Positions 36,472 through 43,974 of a DNA stretch of 64,000 bases are shown piece after piece. Source of the stretch: CAZGCA01 sp964524145. GTDB taxonomy: Bacteria > Hydrogenedentota > CAZGCA01. The notes below the pieces were generated by a model. That model saw only the letters and a list, made by a program, of their open reading frames with translations, was not told the DNA's origin and ran no database searches. How positions within the stretch are numbered: the first letter of the stretch is position 1; each line of letters starts with the position of its first letter. The DNA is taken from the NCBI GenBank assembly GCA_964524145.1, contig CAZGCA010000004.1, forward strand, positions 50,297 to 114,296. The letters run 5' to 3'. The position numbers and the translations under genes were made by a program.

Positions 36472-37980
36472 GTGGGCGTGAAGAGGGTTTTCGCTGTTGA
36501 TCTTGGCGCATCCGGGGGGAAATGTTTCGCGGGCGTATTTGAGAACGGTACGTTCTCGATGGATGAGATTCACCGGTTTGACCACGGATGCGTTTCGTTC
36601 TATGTTGCCGACAAGAGCGGTACGGTCGCCGAACGCATGCACTGGGACGACACACTGCTTTACCAGAACATCATTGAGGGGTTGCGCGCGTACCGGCGCG
36701 ACGTGGCGGAGACCGTGGACTCGGTCGGTATCGACACCTGGGGCTCGGACGGAGTGTTCCTGACCGAAGACGGCGATATGCTCGGCAAGATGTACGCGTA
36801 TCGCGACCACCGGTTGGACGACATGATGGACGTCGTCAGGTCGCGGATCGATGCGGCACGAATCTACGAGATCACCGGCATCCATTTTCAGCCGTTCAAC
36901 ATCAGCAACCAGCTTTGTTGGTTCATGATGAACCGCGCGGACATGCTGAGGCCGGGCTGTTTCTTCCTGCCCGTCCCGTCGCTCTTCCACCACTACCTCG
37001 GCGGCGTCAAAGAGATCGACTCGTCCTGGGCGAGCATAACCCAGCTGATGGACGCGAAGGCAAAGGTCTGGAGCAAGGAGATACTCGATAAGCTGGGAAT
37101 ACCGCTCGAGGTGATGCCGCCCATCGTCGAGCCCGGCACAGTGCTCGGCGAACTCCTCGAGCCGCTTGCCGAAAGCCTCAGTCTGAACCGGGCGAAGCTT
37201 ATCGCCGTGGGCACTCACGATACCGCCAGCGCGTTTGCCGCTGCGCCCGTCGACAACGTCGACGACTCCCTTATCATCAGTTCCGGAACGTGGTCGCTGA
37301 TAGGCAAGCTGATACCCGAACCCATCACGTCGGCCGAAGCGATGGCCGCCAACATCAGCAACGAAGGCGGTATCGGCAACATACGGTTCCTGCGAAACTG
37401 TATGGGCACGTGGATCGTGCAGGAGTTGCGGCGCGGCTGGCAGATCGCCGACGGCCGCGAGATGGACTGGGAGGAGCTGAACCGTCTGACGGAAGCCGCG
37501 CCACCGTTCAGCGTGTTCATCGACCCGGACGATGCGGGCTTCTACAATCCGGCGAGCATGGAGGACGCGATGGCCGAGTTCTGCAAGAGGACGGGCCAGA
37601 CGATGCCTGCCGATCGCGGCGCGGTGCTCCGCACGGTGTACGAGAGCCTGGCGCTGAAGTACCGCATGGTGAACGAGATGATCTGCAACGCCTGCGGCAA
37701 GGGAACCAGCACGGTGAACATCGTCGGCGGCGGGTGCCGCAACACGCTGCTCAACCAGTTCACGGCCAACTCGCTCGGACTCCCTGTCGTTGCGGGACCC
37801 GAAGAAGCCACTGCCGTGGGCAACATCATGGTGCAGGCGTTAGGATTGGACATTCTCAGGTCGATGGAGGCCGCGCTTCCGATCATCAGGGGTTCGTTCC
37901 CGATCAAGGATTACGCGCCGCAGGATACCGCGAGCTGGAACGAGGCGTACGAGACGTTTACGACCGTCGTCCAGCAGTAG
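36472..37980 (+). CDS. rhaB: rhamnulokinase (FGGY carbohydrate kinase)
   Basis: 502 residues from GTG 36472 (GAGGAG seven bases before; GTG 36478 is an alternative). The FGGY kinase fold is clear: VDLGASGGKCFAG phosphate loop, GIDTWGSDGVFL, HDTASAFAA, ISSGTWSLIG, and NIVGGGCRNTLLNQFTANS with GPEEATAVGNIM. ISSGTWSL and the GGG-NxLLNQ-TAN stretch favour rhamnulokinase, which makes L-rhamnulose 1-phosphate from L-rhamnulose with ATP. No rhaA or rhaD is next to it, so the exact sugar is inferred. Confidence 0.88.
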   Translation: MGVKRVFAVDLGASGGKCFAGVFENGTFSMDEIHRFDHGCVSFYVADKSGTVAERMHWDDTLLYQNIIEGLRAYRRDVAETVDSVGIDTWGSDGVFLTEDGDMLGKMYAYRDHRLDDMMDVVRSRIDAARIYEITGIHFQPFNISNQLCWFMMNRADMLRPGCFFLPVPSLFHHYLGGVKEIDSSWASITQLMDAKAKVWSKEILDKLGIPLEVMPPIVEPGTVLGELLEPLAESLSLNRAKLIAVGTHDTASAFAAAPVDNVDDSLIISSGTWSLIGKLIPEPITSAEAMAANISNEGGIGNIRFLRNCMGTWIVQELRRGWQIADGREMDWEELNRLTEAAPPFSVFIDPDDAGFYNPASMEDAMAEFCKRTGQTMPADRGAVLRTVYESLALKYRMVNEMICNACGKGTSTVNIVGGGCRNTLLNQFTANSLGLPVVAGPEEATAVGNIMVQALGLDILRSMEAALPIIRGSFPIKDYAPQDTASWNEAYETFTTVVQQ

Positions 37981-37982
37981 TG

Positions 37983-38336
37983 TCAGCAGGTCAGGTGGAA
38001 CGCGCCCGCGACGCGGTCGCCTCGATCGAGACGGGCGTTAAACTCTTGCACTGCTTCGCCGGTCGGTAACGCAACGCAGCGGATACCGTTGGCCTCGACG
38101 GCTTGCCTCACGTCGTCCGGGACGCGCATGACGCTGTTCGCACCGCAACCGATCACGAGAACACCCACGTCGGCAGCGAAAACCTCATCGAGGTCCGCAG
38201 TGCTCAGCCGGTGTCCCTGCTGCCGCCACCAGTCCGGAACCACCCGGTCGCTGAAGACGATGAGATCGCTCGTGTACCTCTGCCCGGCGACGACCATCTC
38301 GCCGAACGAGTATGAGCTTATCGTGTTCTGTTCCAT
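37983..38336 (-). CDS. Mth938-like domain protein (DUF498 family)
   Basis: 117 residues from ATG 38336 (GAGGA site upstream; a longer in-frame start at 38417 lacks homology-like sequence). The pattern ISSYSFGEMVVAGQRYTSD, then IVFSDRVVPDWWRQQGH and VLVIGCGANSVMRVP, matches the Mth938-like fold (DUF498/NDUFAF3 relatives). These are small soluble proteins of unknown biochemical role in bacteria; eukaryotic members help assemble respiratory complex I. It faces the rhamnulokinase gene, whose stop is 2 bp away. Confidence 0.85.
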   Translation of the reverse strand: MEQNTISSYSFGEMVVAGQRYTSDLIVFSDRVVPDWWRQQGHRLSTADLDEVFAADVGVLVIGCGANSVMRVPDDVRQAVEANGIRCVALPTGEAVQEFNARLDRGDRVAGAFHLTC

Positions 38337-38420
38337 CTCGTTCCTCACCCATCGCCACGCACCGTCGCGTCGCACTCTTAATTGTATCCCTCGTCCGGCC
38401 GGTTCGCAAGAGTCCATCTT

Positions 38421-38434
38421 CCGCCTAAAGGCGG
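38421..38434. repeat. short perfect extragenic palindrome
   Basis: CCGCCT at 38421-38426 and AGGCGG at 38429-38434 form a hairpin with an AA loop, in the gap between the Mth938-like gene (minus) and the exonuclease-like/GIY-YIG gene (plus). Hairpins of the CCGCCTAAAGGCGG type recur between genes in this kind of genome, so it may be a dispersed repeat. Confidence 0.4.
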
Positions 38435-38506
38435 GACTACGAACGGGCGGATGGTGTATGATCGTTCATGCACGAAACATTACGTTGAAAGCGGACTATC
38501 GAGACG

Positions 38507-39961
38507 GTGAAGGAAACCATCTACAGATATCTTGCCTTGTGGGGCAGTGCGTCGGCCGAGGAGATCGCTGCGTCGGTGCTCAAGATGTCCTCGGGCAGCG
38601 GTCGCACATGCCAGGCCGTTGTCGGCGCGATCCTCAAAGACGACCCGCGGTTTGTTCTGTACGGTGATGGCAACTGGGCCGTTGCGGAACAGGAGCGCCC
38701 GGGCGTCACCGTAAGCGAATCCGTCTTCGCTGTCACGGAAGTTGTCACCGTTGAGAACGACGCGGGCCAGGTGCGACTCATCGAGATAGGGTCTGCAACA
38801 TACGTTGACAGGACGCCGGTCGCCTCGTTCCATTCGTACGTGAACCCCGGCCCCGGTTTGCTCGGCCGGATCCGGCGGGAAGCGGTCTTTGATGCGGACC
38901 AGGTCGCCTCGGCACCGGATGCAGCGGAAGTCGTGCCACGCCTCATGCGGTATCTCGCCGACGCGGTCATAGTGGGGTACGACACGGCCAAAGTGGTCTC
39001 GGTGCTTCAACACGAGGCGGCACGGTTGGGAGAGGAGATAGAGAATCGCGACATATCGATTCGACGGCTCGCGCGCAGGGTGTTTCCGGACGCGGCCGAC
39101 CGCACGTTCGAGACGCTGTCGCACCTGTTCAGCGGGTCGCCGGTCCCGGCCGATGCGGCAAGATGCGCGCCCGAGGTGGTTGCGGACGTCTTCTTCGGGT
39201 TGCTCGACCGGATCGGTATCGAGCCGTCCGACGACCTCGAAAGTCTGCTCGAGATGCAGTACGCGCGGTCCGAAGAGGTCAACTTCGCGCGGTACGCGTT
39301 CGACCGGCAGTTTCTGGTGCGGCTGCCCGATCAGCCCGGCGTGTACCTGATGAAAGACCGCAGCGACAAGGTCGTGTACGTCGGGAAAGCCAAGAACCTG
39401 AGAACCCGGATCAGCTCGTATTTTGCCACGACGATAGGACGCGACGAGAAGACCGAAAGCATACTTGCCGAGGCGTTCGATATCGAGCACGAAGCGACCG
39501 GGTCGGAACTGAGCGCCATTCTTCTCGAATCGCAACGGATCAGGGAGCTGTCGCCGCCGATCAACAGGCAGCTCAACGTTCACGAACGGGCCGGCACGGC
39601 CGGGTACAAGGGCGATCTCGTACTGGTTCTGCCGGGACCCGAACCCGGAACGGTCGAGCTGTACGTGCTGGCGGAAGGAGCGCCGCTCGCGAGGTGTGTC
39701 GGCAGCGACGACTTCAACACGAACGCTGACTTGAAACGACTCCTCGAGGCCGCGTTCTTCGCGAACCCGAGAAAGACGGAAAACCTTGCCGACGAGCAGC
39801 GGGCCGAGTTGAGCGTTGTCCGGTCATGGTTCGCGCGCAACGCCGACAACGTCCACTGCGTGAAGCCCGCCGAACTCGACAACATCGATACCGCGGTGAG
39901 ACTGCTCGAAGAGTACCGGCGCGACGTGCTCGAGGGCATGGCGAAAACCGTTCGGAGGTGA
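38507..39961 (+). CDS. DnaQ-like (probably inactive) / GIY-YIG fusion protein
   Basis: 484 residues, GTG start 38507. Residues 1-60 resemble a winged-helix or linker. Residues 70-250 have the layout of a DnaQ-type exonuclease (IEIGSATYVD, HSYVNPGPGL, AVIVGYDTAKVVSVL), but the acidic active-site pattern is degraded: the first block reads FAVTEVVTVE instead of D-x-E, and the later motif has VGYD..VVS instead of the usual H-N-x-x-F-D. Residues 275-370 form a UvrC-type GIY-YIG domain (GVYLMKDRSDKVVYVGKAKNLRTR, with LLESQRIRELSPPINRQL). Likely a nicking or repair nuclease related to Cho/UvrC. Its stop is 1 bp from the radical SAM gene. Confidence 0.78.
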   Translation: MKETIYRYLALWGSASAEEIAASVLKMSSGSGRTCQAVVGAILKDDPRFVLYGDGNWAVAEQERPGVTVSESVFAVTEVVTVENDAGQVRLIEIGSATYVDRTPVASFHSYVNPGPGLLGRIRREAVFDADQVASAPDAAEVVPRLMRYLADAVIVGYDTAKVVSVLQHEAARLGEEIENRDISIRRLARRVFPDAADRTFETLSHLFSGSPVPADAARCAPEVVADVFFGLLDRIGIEPSDDLESLLEMQYARSEEVNFARYAFDRQFLVRLPDQPGVYLMKDRSDKVVYVGKAKNLRTRISSYFATTIGRDEKTESILAEAFDIEHEATGSELSAILLESQRIRELSPPINRQLNVHERAGTAGYKGDLVLVLPGPEPGTVELYVLAEGAPLARCVGSDDFNTNADLKRLLEAAFFANPRKTENLADEQRAELSVVRSWFARNADNVHCVKPAELDNIDTAVRLLEEYRRDVLEGMAKTVRR

Positions 39962-39962
39962 G

Positions 39963-41126
39963 ATGGCGTCCGCAGATAAACTTGACGTGCTCGGGGACGC
40001 GGCACAGTTCGACGTCTGCGCTCCCGAGACGCGGCTCGGACAGCGCCAGGCCCGCGACGCGCCGGCACACGTGTCGCCCCGCCAGTGGATATACCAGAGC
40101 GTCACGTCGGACGGCAGATCGGTACCGCTGTTCAAGGTGCTGATGTCGAACGACTGCGCCAATAACTGCGCCTACTGCGTGAACCGGTGCGAAAGCTCCC
40201 ACCGGCGGATGACGTTTGCGCCGGAAGAGCTGGCGCGGCTGTTCATGCGGCTTCACGACGACGGGCTGGCCGAAGGGTTGTTTCTCAGCTCGGCGATCCG
40301 CGACGAGCCCGACCGCACGATGGACGCCATGATCGAGGCGGTCGAGATACTGCGGTACAAGCTGGACTTCAAACGGTACGTCCATCTGAAAGTGTTGCCG
40401 GGCGCGAGCTTCGACCGGGTCGAACGCGCCGCACAGCTTGCCGACAGGATATCGGTCAACCTCGAAGCGCCCAACGCCGCGCGGTTGCATCGTATCGCGC
40501 CCGACAAACAGTTCGACAAGGACCTGCTGCTCCGCATGAGATGGATCCAGCGGCTGGTATCGTCGAACGAGACGTCCGCGGTCAGCCAGACAACACAGTT
40601 CGTTGTCGGCGCGTCGGGCGAATCGGACACCGAGATATTGCGCACAACACAGATGCTACACGACAAATGGGGCCTCGAACGCGCATACTTCAGCACGTTC
40701 AGGCCTGTCGAAGGGTCCGACCTTGCCGATCTGCCGCCGACACCGCCGCTGCGAGGCCGCAGGCTCTACGAAGCGGAGTTCCTGTTCAAACAGTACGGGT
40801 TCACGCTCGACGAGCTTGTCTTCGAAGAGACCGGCAACCTGCCGCTCGGAAAGGACCCGAAAAAGATGTGGGCTGAGACGCATCCGGAACGGTTCCCGGT
40901 CGAGATCAACCGCGCGACACGCGACGAATTGCTGCGCGTGCCCGGCATAGGACCGCGATCGGTGTCGCGGATACTCACAACGCGAAGGAAAGATCCGTTC
41001 CACTCGATCGACGAGCTCAAACGCGCCGGCGCGGTACCCGGTTGGGCCGCGCCCTACATCATCATCGCCGGCAAACGACCCCCCGTCCCGTCGCACACCG
41101 CACAGCTCGACTTCTGGGAGACGTAA
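39963..41126 (+). CDS. radical SAM protein, putative DNA modification/repair type
   Basis: 387 residues, ATG 39963, 1 bp after the GIY-YIG gene. The [4Fe-4S] cluster motif is CANNCAYC (CX3CX2C) near residue 63. The whole length, ending in a helix-hairpin-helix module (INRATRDELLRVPGIGPRSV, then SIDELKRAGAV), fits the family annotated as putative DNA modification/repair radical SAM proteins, in which the HhH binds DNA. In other genomes that family usually neighbours a uracil-DNA-glycosylase-like protein; here the neighbour is a GIY-YIG nuclease. Chemistry unknown. Confidence 0.85.
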   Translation: MASADKLDVLGDAAQFDVCAPETRLGQRQARDAPAHVSPRQWIYQSVTSDGRSVPLFKVLMSNDCANNCAYCVNRCESSHRRMTFAPEELARLFMRLHDDGLAEGLFLSSAIRDEPDRTMDAMIEAVEILRYKLDFKRYVHLKVLPGASFDRVERAAQLADRISVNLEAPNAARLHRIAPDKQFDKDLLLRMRWIQRLVSSNETSAVSQTTQFVVGASGESDTEILRTTQMLHDKWGLERAYFSTFRPVEGSDLADLPPTPPLRGRRLYEAEFLFKQYGFTLDELVFEETGNLPLGKDPKKMWAETHPERFPVEINRATRDELLRVPGIGPRSVSRILTTRRKDPFHSIDELKRAGAVPGWAAPYIIIAGKRPPVPSHTAQLDFWET

Positions 41127-41333
41127 CGCTGCATCGGAGAGTTCTGAGCCTTTTCCTCCCTACATACCACCTACTAAGATTAGCCCGCTGTCTGCCGTGT
41201 GCCTCGCGAAACAGCGGAATACATCCACCTGAGGGCAACCAATGGCTCAGCCGACCAGATACTCCGTTCTGTCGGGCGAGGCTAAAAGGGAAATGGGACG
41301 CTCGTGCTGAGTTGGATTCAGATGGATTTAGGT

Positions 41334-41537
41334 TTATCGATCCGTTTTTCTCTGATGCTTTTGGGATTTGGAGGTCAACCCGCCCGTTTTCTTACCCGTT
41401 CCATCTAGGCCAACGGAATACTTTGTGATACGCACGTTCCGCTTCCACTCAGGCCATCTCTCCATTTCTGCTCGAGCCCTGTCTGCCAGGGCCCAAAAAT
41501 CCTTGTTGCCCGCGTCACTCCGTTTGCTTATTGCCAT
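41334..41537 (-). CDS. small protein with WPxWKR motif, coupled to the deaminase gene
   Basis: 67 residues, ATG 41537 inside the 3' end of the deaminase gene (23 bp overlap), with GGGAGGAGG right before it. The protein reads FWALADRARAEMERWPEWKR, then NVRITKYSVG and a basic tail rich in Lys, Gly and Gln. Short proteins with an EV..WP.WK core occur as small partners in bacterial operons; the function is not known. Placement and overlap argue for co-expression with the deaminase and a possible regulator or partner. It could instead be a chance overlapping frame. The 207 bp between it and the radical SAM gene hold nothing recognisable. Confidence 0.6.
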   Translation of the reverse strand: MAISKRSDAGNKDFWALADRARAEMERWPEWKRNVRITKYSVGLDGTGKKTGGLTSKSQKHQRKTDR

Positions 41538-42987
41538 TGCCTCCTCCCGTCAGTTGATCCAGCTCATTCACTACGTGCGTCTCCCGGTCAATGTACGAAA
41601 TGGGTAGAAGAGGAATCCTAACACAAGCTGATCCTCGATCCCATTTAGCAACATCACCATCTGTTTTCCTGCTTATCCTTCTTCCACGACTCAAGGTCGT
41701 GGAAAACAAATCCACAAAACGCCTTGGCCCGATGCCCACAAAAGGCTCGAATCTCACCTTGCCGTTCTCTTCATTGTCTTCAGTCTCGTGTGCCAGAACG
41801 AGGGAGTCCGAGTGCAAATCCATTGCCAGGCTTTTCGGATAAGGTTCGACAAAAACCACACGGCGGATCCCAGCTGCAACAATGTGCTTCGCACAGTTAT
41901 GACACGGGAACGTGGTGCAGTAAAGAGTTCCTCTCCTAGGGGAAACGCCAGATCGGGCACAAGACAACACAGCCTCCATTTCCGCGTGCACTGCACGTCC
42001 GTATTCGGTGATCTCGAGGATGCCCGTGTCTTTAAGAAGCTCACGACCCTTCTCCAGCAGTTTCTCAGGACCCAAATCTCCCTTCTCAAGCTGTTCCATC
42101 ACCTTAATGACAATCTCATTCTTGCGGCGTTCGTTCGAGTCGAAACCCATCGCATGATCGCGACGGTCGAGTTCTCCATGATCTGCCCAGTACAAGCCAC
42201 CTTTAGAGCAAGGCACATCATTGGCGCCCGTGGCAATTACCTCTCCGTCCATAGAAGTCAAGACCGCTCCGACTTGTCTTGACAGATCACCTGAACGCAA
42301 TGCAGCTGCGAATGCAAGAAACATCGCGTACTCGTCTTTCGTTGGCGTAACACACGGCTTTCCGAAAACCAAGTCAAGAATGCGCCCAAGTTGCTCAGAG
42401 GCATCATGTGCATCTATGTCAATGAATCCATCCGCAAGGTGGAAGACATCCCTCATGTGTTGCCCGAATTCGTCCTCTTCGGATTCATCCCGCTTGATTA
42501 GTTTCTCTGCATCATCGCGTGGTATACCCCTTTGCTCCGTCAGATACGCCAATTTCCGGCTACGGGAGGAGGCTATGCCAAGTAGATAGAATCCATCCCC
42601 ATATACTGCACGGAGCAAATGAACTTCATCTGGGTGTTTCAAAGACCTAAGTATGTGCGCCCTGCCGGCAAGAGGGGCCGCGGCCTCGCGCTTTTGGTTG
42701 ATTTCGTATATAGCAAGAGCAGCAAGGATATCTCCACGCCCTGCCTTCTGGCGGGCCTCATCCCCTGCGGTCATGTATGAGTCGATTCGCTTAGCCTCCG
42801 GTTCCTCGAAGGTCGTGGTCTCCAATCCGCCAATGTTGCGTAGGAACTTGCTCAGGTGTATGGTATTGACTGAGTACTTAAACTGCTGAAGGTAGTCAGT
42901 CAGTATCTGCTCAACATTGGCAAGATTGACTCCAACGGGGGCAACCAGACCTATCAGTAGTTCGGGATGCTCGTCAGTTCCGCTCAT
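41515..42987 (-). CDS. anti-phage dCTP deaminase-like protein (AvcD type)
   Basis: 490 residues, ATG 42987. An N-terminal nucleotide-kinase-like part begins LIGLVAPVGVNLANVEQILT and runs to about 215. The C-terminal cytidine-deaminase fold carries HAEMEAVL (His 334, Glu 336) and TTFPCHNCAKHI (Cys 362, Cys 365), the zinc-site pattern of CDA enzymes, followed by EPYPKS and FEPFVGIGPRRFVDLF. Kinase-like plus deaminase architecture matches the AvcD-type anti-phage dCTP deaminases, which destroy dCTP/dCMP during infection. In the known AvcID system an upstream RNA (AvcI) holds the enzyme in check; the leader here is about 100 nt and not clearly an AvcI. Opposite strand to all surrounding housekeeping genes. 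Confidence 0.82.
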   Translation of the reverse strand: MSGTDEHPELLIGLVAPVGVNLANVEQILTDYLQQFKYSVNTIHLSKFLRNIGGLETTTFEEPEAKRIDSYMTAGDEARQKAGRGDILAALAIYEINQKREAAAPLAGRAHILRSLKHPDEVHLLRAVYGDGFYLLGIASSRSRKLAYLTEQRGIPRDDAEKLIKRDESEEDEFGQHMRDVFHLADGFIDIDAHDASEQLGRILDLVFGKPCVTPTKDEYAMFLAFAAALRSGDLSRQVGAVLTSMDGEVIATGANDVPCSKGGLYWADHGELDRRDHAMGFDSNERRKNEIVIKVMEQLEKGDLGPEKLLEKGRELLKDTGILEITEYGRAVHAEMEAVLSCARSGVSPRRGTLYCTTFPCHNCAKHIVAAGIRRVVFVEPYPKSLAMDLHSDSLVLAHETEDNEENGKVRFEPFVGIGPRRFVDLFSTTLSRGRRISRKTDGDVAKWDRGSACVRIPLLPISYIDRETHVVNELDQLTGGGNGNKQTE

Positions 42988-43009
42988 GACTACCGATCCG
43001 TGAGTTCTC

Positions 43010-43026
43010 TTCCACCGATTGTGGAA
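43010..43026 (-). promoter_or_regulatory. leader hairpin before the deaminase gene
   Basis: TTCCAC at 43010-43015 and GTGGAA at 43021-43026 form a 6-bp stem with a 5-nt loop in the leader, about 25 nt before the deaminase start. It may be part of a regulatory RNA; nothing further is shown. Confidence 0.35.
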
Positions 43027-43096
43027 ACAGTGACTGAGCTGTATGCCTTACACTCGGCGAGAAAGAGTTAACGTTGCCTTGCATTTATGACACCAT

Positions 43097-43125
43097 ATAA
43101 TACTACATTCAACTCAGGGTTTCAA
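43097..43125 (-). promoter_or_regulatory. sigma70-like promoter of the deaminase gene
   Basis: On the minus strand TTGAAA (43125-43120) and TATTAT (43102-43097) are exactly 17 bp apart. Transcription would begin near 43090, giving a leader of roughly 100 nt before ATG 42987. The base composition here is AT-rich compared with the housekeeping genes. Confidence 0.6.
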
Positions 43126-43168
43126 GCAGGCCCTAACCGCGCGCGGCTGAAAGACGCGCTGTGGCTTT

Positions 43169-43194
43169 GGAAACTCGGGATAGGCACCAGTCTT
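43169..43194 (-). repeat. direct repeat copy A (26-27 bp, imperfect)
   Basis: Minus strand AAGACTGGTGCCTATCCCG followed by AGTTTCC. It matches copy B at 43899-43925 in about 22 positions with one gap, in the same orientation. Sequences of the type GGTGCCTxTCCCxxxTTTCC are often found near REP-associated transposase genes in environmental genomes. Confidence 0.55.
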
Positions 43195-43213
43195 GGTGTT
43201 CATCCTAATCGCT

Positions 43214-43336
43214 TCATCGCGTTCGTTCCGCCTTGCTCAGAAACCGGTCGTTTTCCACCGGACGACCCGTGCGCATGATTCCCCGAATGCTATTCACATC
43301 TTCCTCCGATTCACGTCGCGTGAGTGTGTGCTTCCC
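43214..43336 (-). pseudogene. possible C-terminal remnant of an IS200/REP-type transposase
   Basis: The minus-strand frame reads RRESEEDVNSIRGIMRTGRP, then VENDRFLSKAERT and a stop at 43214. The RTGRP..xxRF....E pattern resembles the C-terminus of REP-associated tyrosine transposases, whose catalytic N-terminal part is missing. It lies next to direct repeat copy A. A chance match is possible. Confidence 0.4.
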
Positions 43337-43547
43337 TCAAAAAAGGGTGCGTCTCCCCACTGCACAACAAGTTGTTCCTTGATAGGCGCCTCCAGGGTTG
43401 CATCGCGTGCCGTGTTGAGGTCGTGCGCATCCGCATCGTAGAAGTTGAAGGTTGATCGGTCGCTTTGCTTCCACACACGCATCAACCATAGTAGTAAATA
43501 TGATTATCACCGTCAAACGCCAGGTACGTCTTGTTTCGCCATGGCAT
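43294..43547 (-). pseudogene. truncated, frameshifted TIR-like (MTH538/DUF1863-type) gene
   Basis: ATG 43547 starts 1 nt after the stop of the GIY-YIG gene. The first frame reads MPWRNKTYLAFDGDNHIYYY and stops at 43482; the second frame continues WLMRVWKQSDRSTFNFYDAD with AHDLNTARDATLEAPIKEQL and ends at 43294. Together these give the N-terminal half of TIR-like DUF1863 proteins (usual pattern FDGD..I..Y..M..WK....FNFYDAHDL..ARD). The break is consistent with a 2-nt insertion in a TACTAC run, and ADAHD suggests a 6-bp duplication. The rest of the domain is absent. Clearly decayed. Confidence 0.7.
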
Positions 43548-43548
43548 A

Positions 43549-43830
43549 TCATTTCCCTTGCCTGTTGTATCTTGGGTGACTTCTGGAAATGATGTTGTGT
43601 TCCTTCTGCTCGGCCTCAGCGATGGATGAGACTTGCTCAATCTGCACCTTTGCTCCAGGAATTTTGTCGGCGTCAAGATGCTCCTGAATGCGCTCCTGTG
43701 TCCTGCCCCGCTTCGCTACGCCAACGTAATTCGTCTTCCCGCCTGCCGTCTTGATCCTGTAGACAACGGGCTTGTCGTTCGGCAGCTTGGCTGCGCCGCG
43801 CTTGTTGAAGTTCACGGTCTTTCTTACCAT
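43549..43830 (-). CDS. small GIY-YIG nuclease-like protein
   Basis: 93 residues, ATG 43830 with GGAGGA 7 bases upstream. The sequence KPVVYRIKTAGG, then TNYVGVAKRGRTQERIQEHL and EAEQKEHNIISRSHPRYN follows the GIY-YIG order (Y-x-I, Y-V-G, Arg, Glu near the end, Asn), with YRI replacing GIY. It could nick or cut DNA. The start of the TIR-like remnant lies 1 nt after its stop, so the two were probably one operon. It is single-domain and much shorter than UvrC or homing nucleases. Confidence 0.72.
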   Translation of the reverse strand: MVRKTVNFNKRGAAKLPNDKPVVYRIKTAGGKTNYVGVAKRGRTQERIQEHLDADKIPGAKVQIEQVSSIAEAEQKEHNIISRSHPRYNRQGK

Positions 43831-43864
43831 GTGTAATTCCTCCAGCTTCTTGCTGCTCTAACTA

Positions 43865-43900
43865 CGGCATATATGGTTTTCAGATAGAACCTATATGCCG
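43865..43900. repeat. hairpin upstream of the GIY-YIG gene
   Basis: CGGCATATA at 43865-43873 and TATATGCCG at 43892-43900 pair perfectly; GGTT at 43875-43878 pairs with AACC at 43888-43891 inside. It lies 35 bp before the GIY-YIG start, right beside repeat copy B. Could be an operator, a terminator for rightward transcription, or a mobile-element end. Confidence 0.5.
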
Positions 43901-43925
43901 AAACCAGGGACAGGCACCCATTCTT
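43899..43925 (-). repeat. direct repeat copy B
   Basis: Minus strand AAGAATGGGTGCCTGTCCC, then TGGTTTCG. Same orientation as copy A at 43169-43194. The two bracket about 730 bp holding the transposase remnant, the TIR-like remnant and the GIY-YIG gene. Confidence 0.55.
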
Positions 43926-43974
43926 ATCTACCCCTGCAGTTCCTGAATCGCACGGATATCGACATTTTCCAAAT

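Noticed and set aside
36229..37218. 329-residue minus-strand open frame
   Set aside because: Antisense of the rhamnulokinase gene; kinase motifs are on the plus strand.
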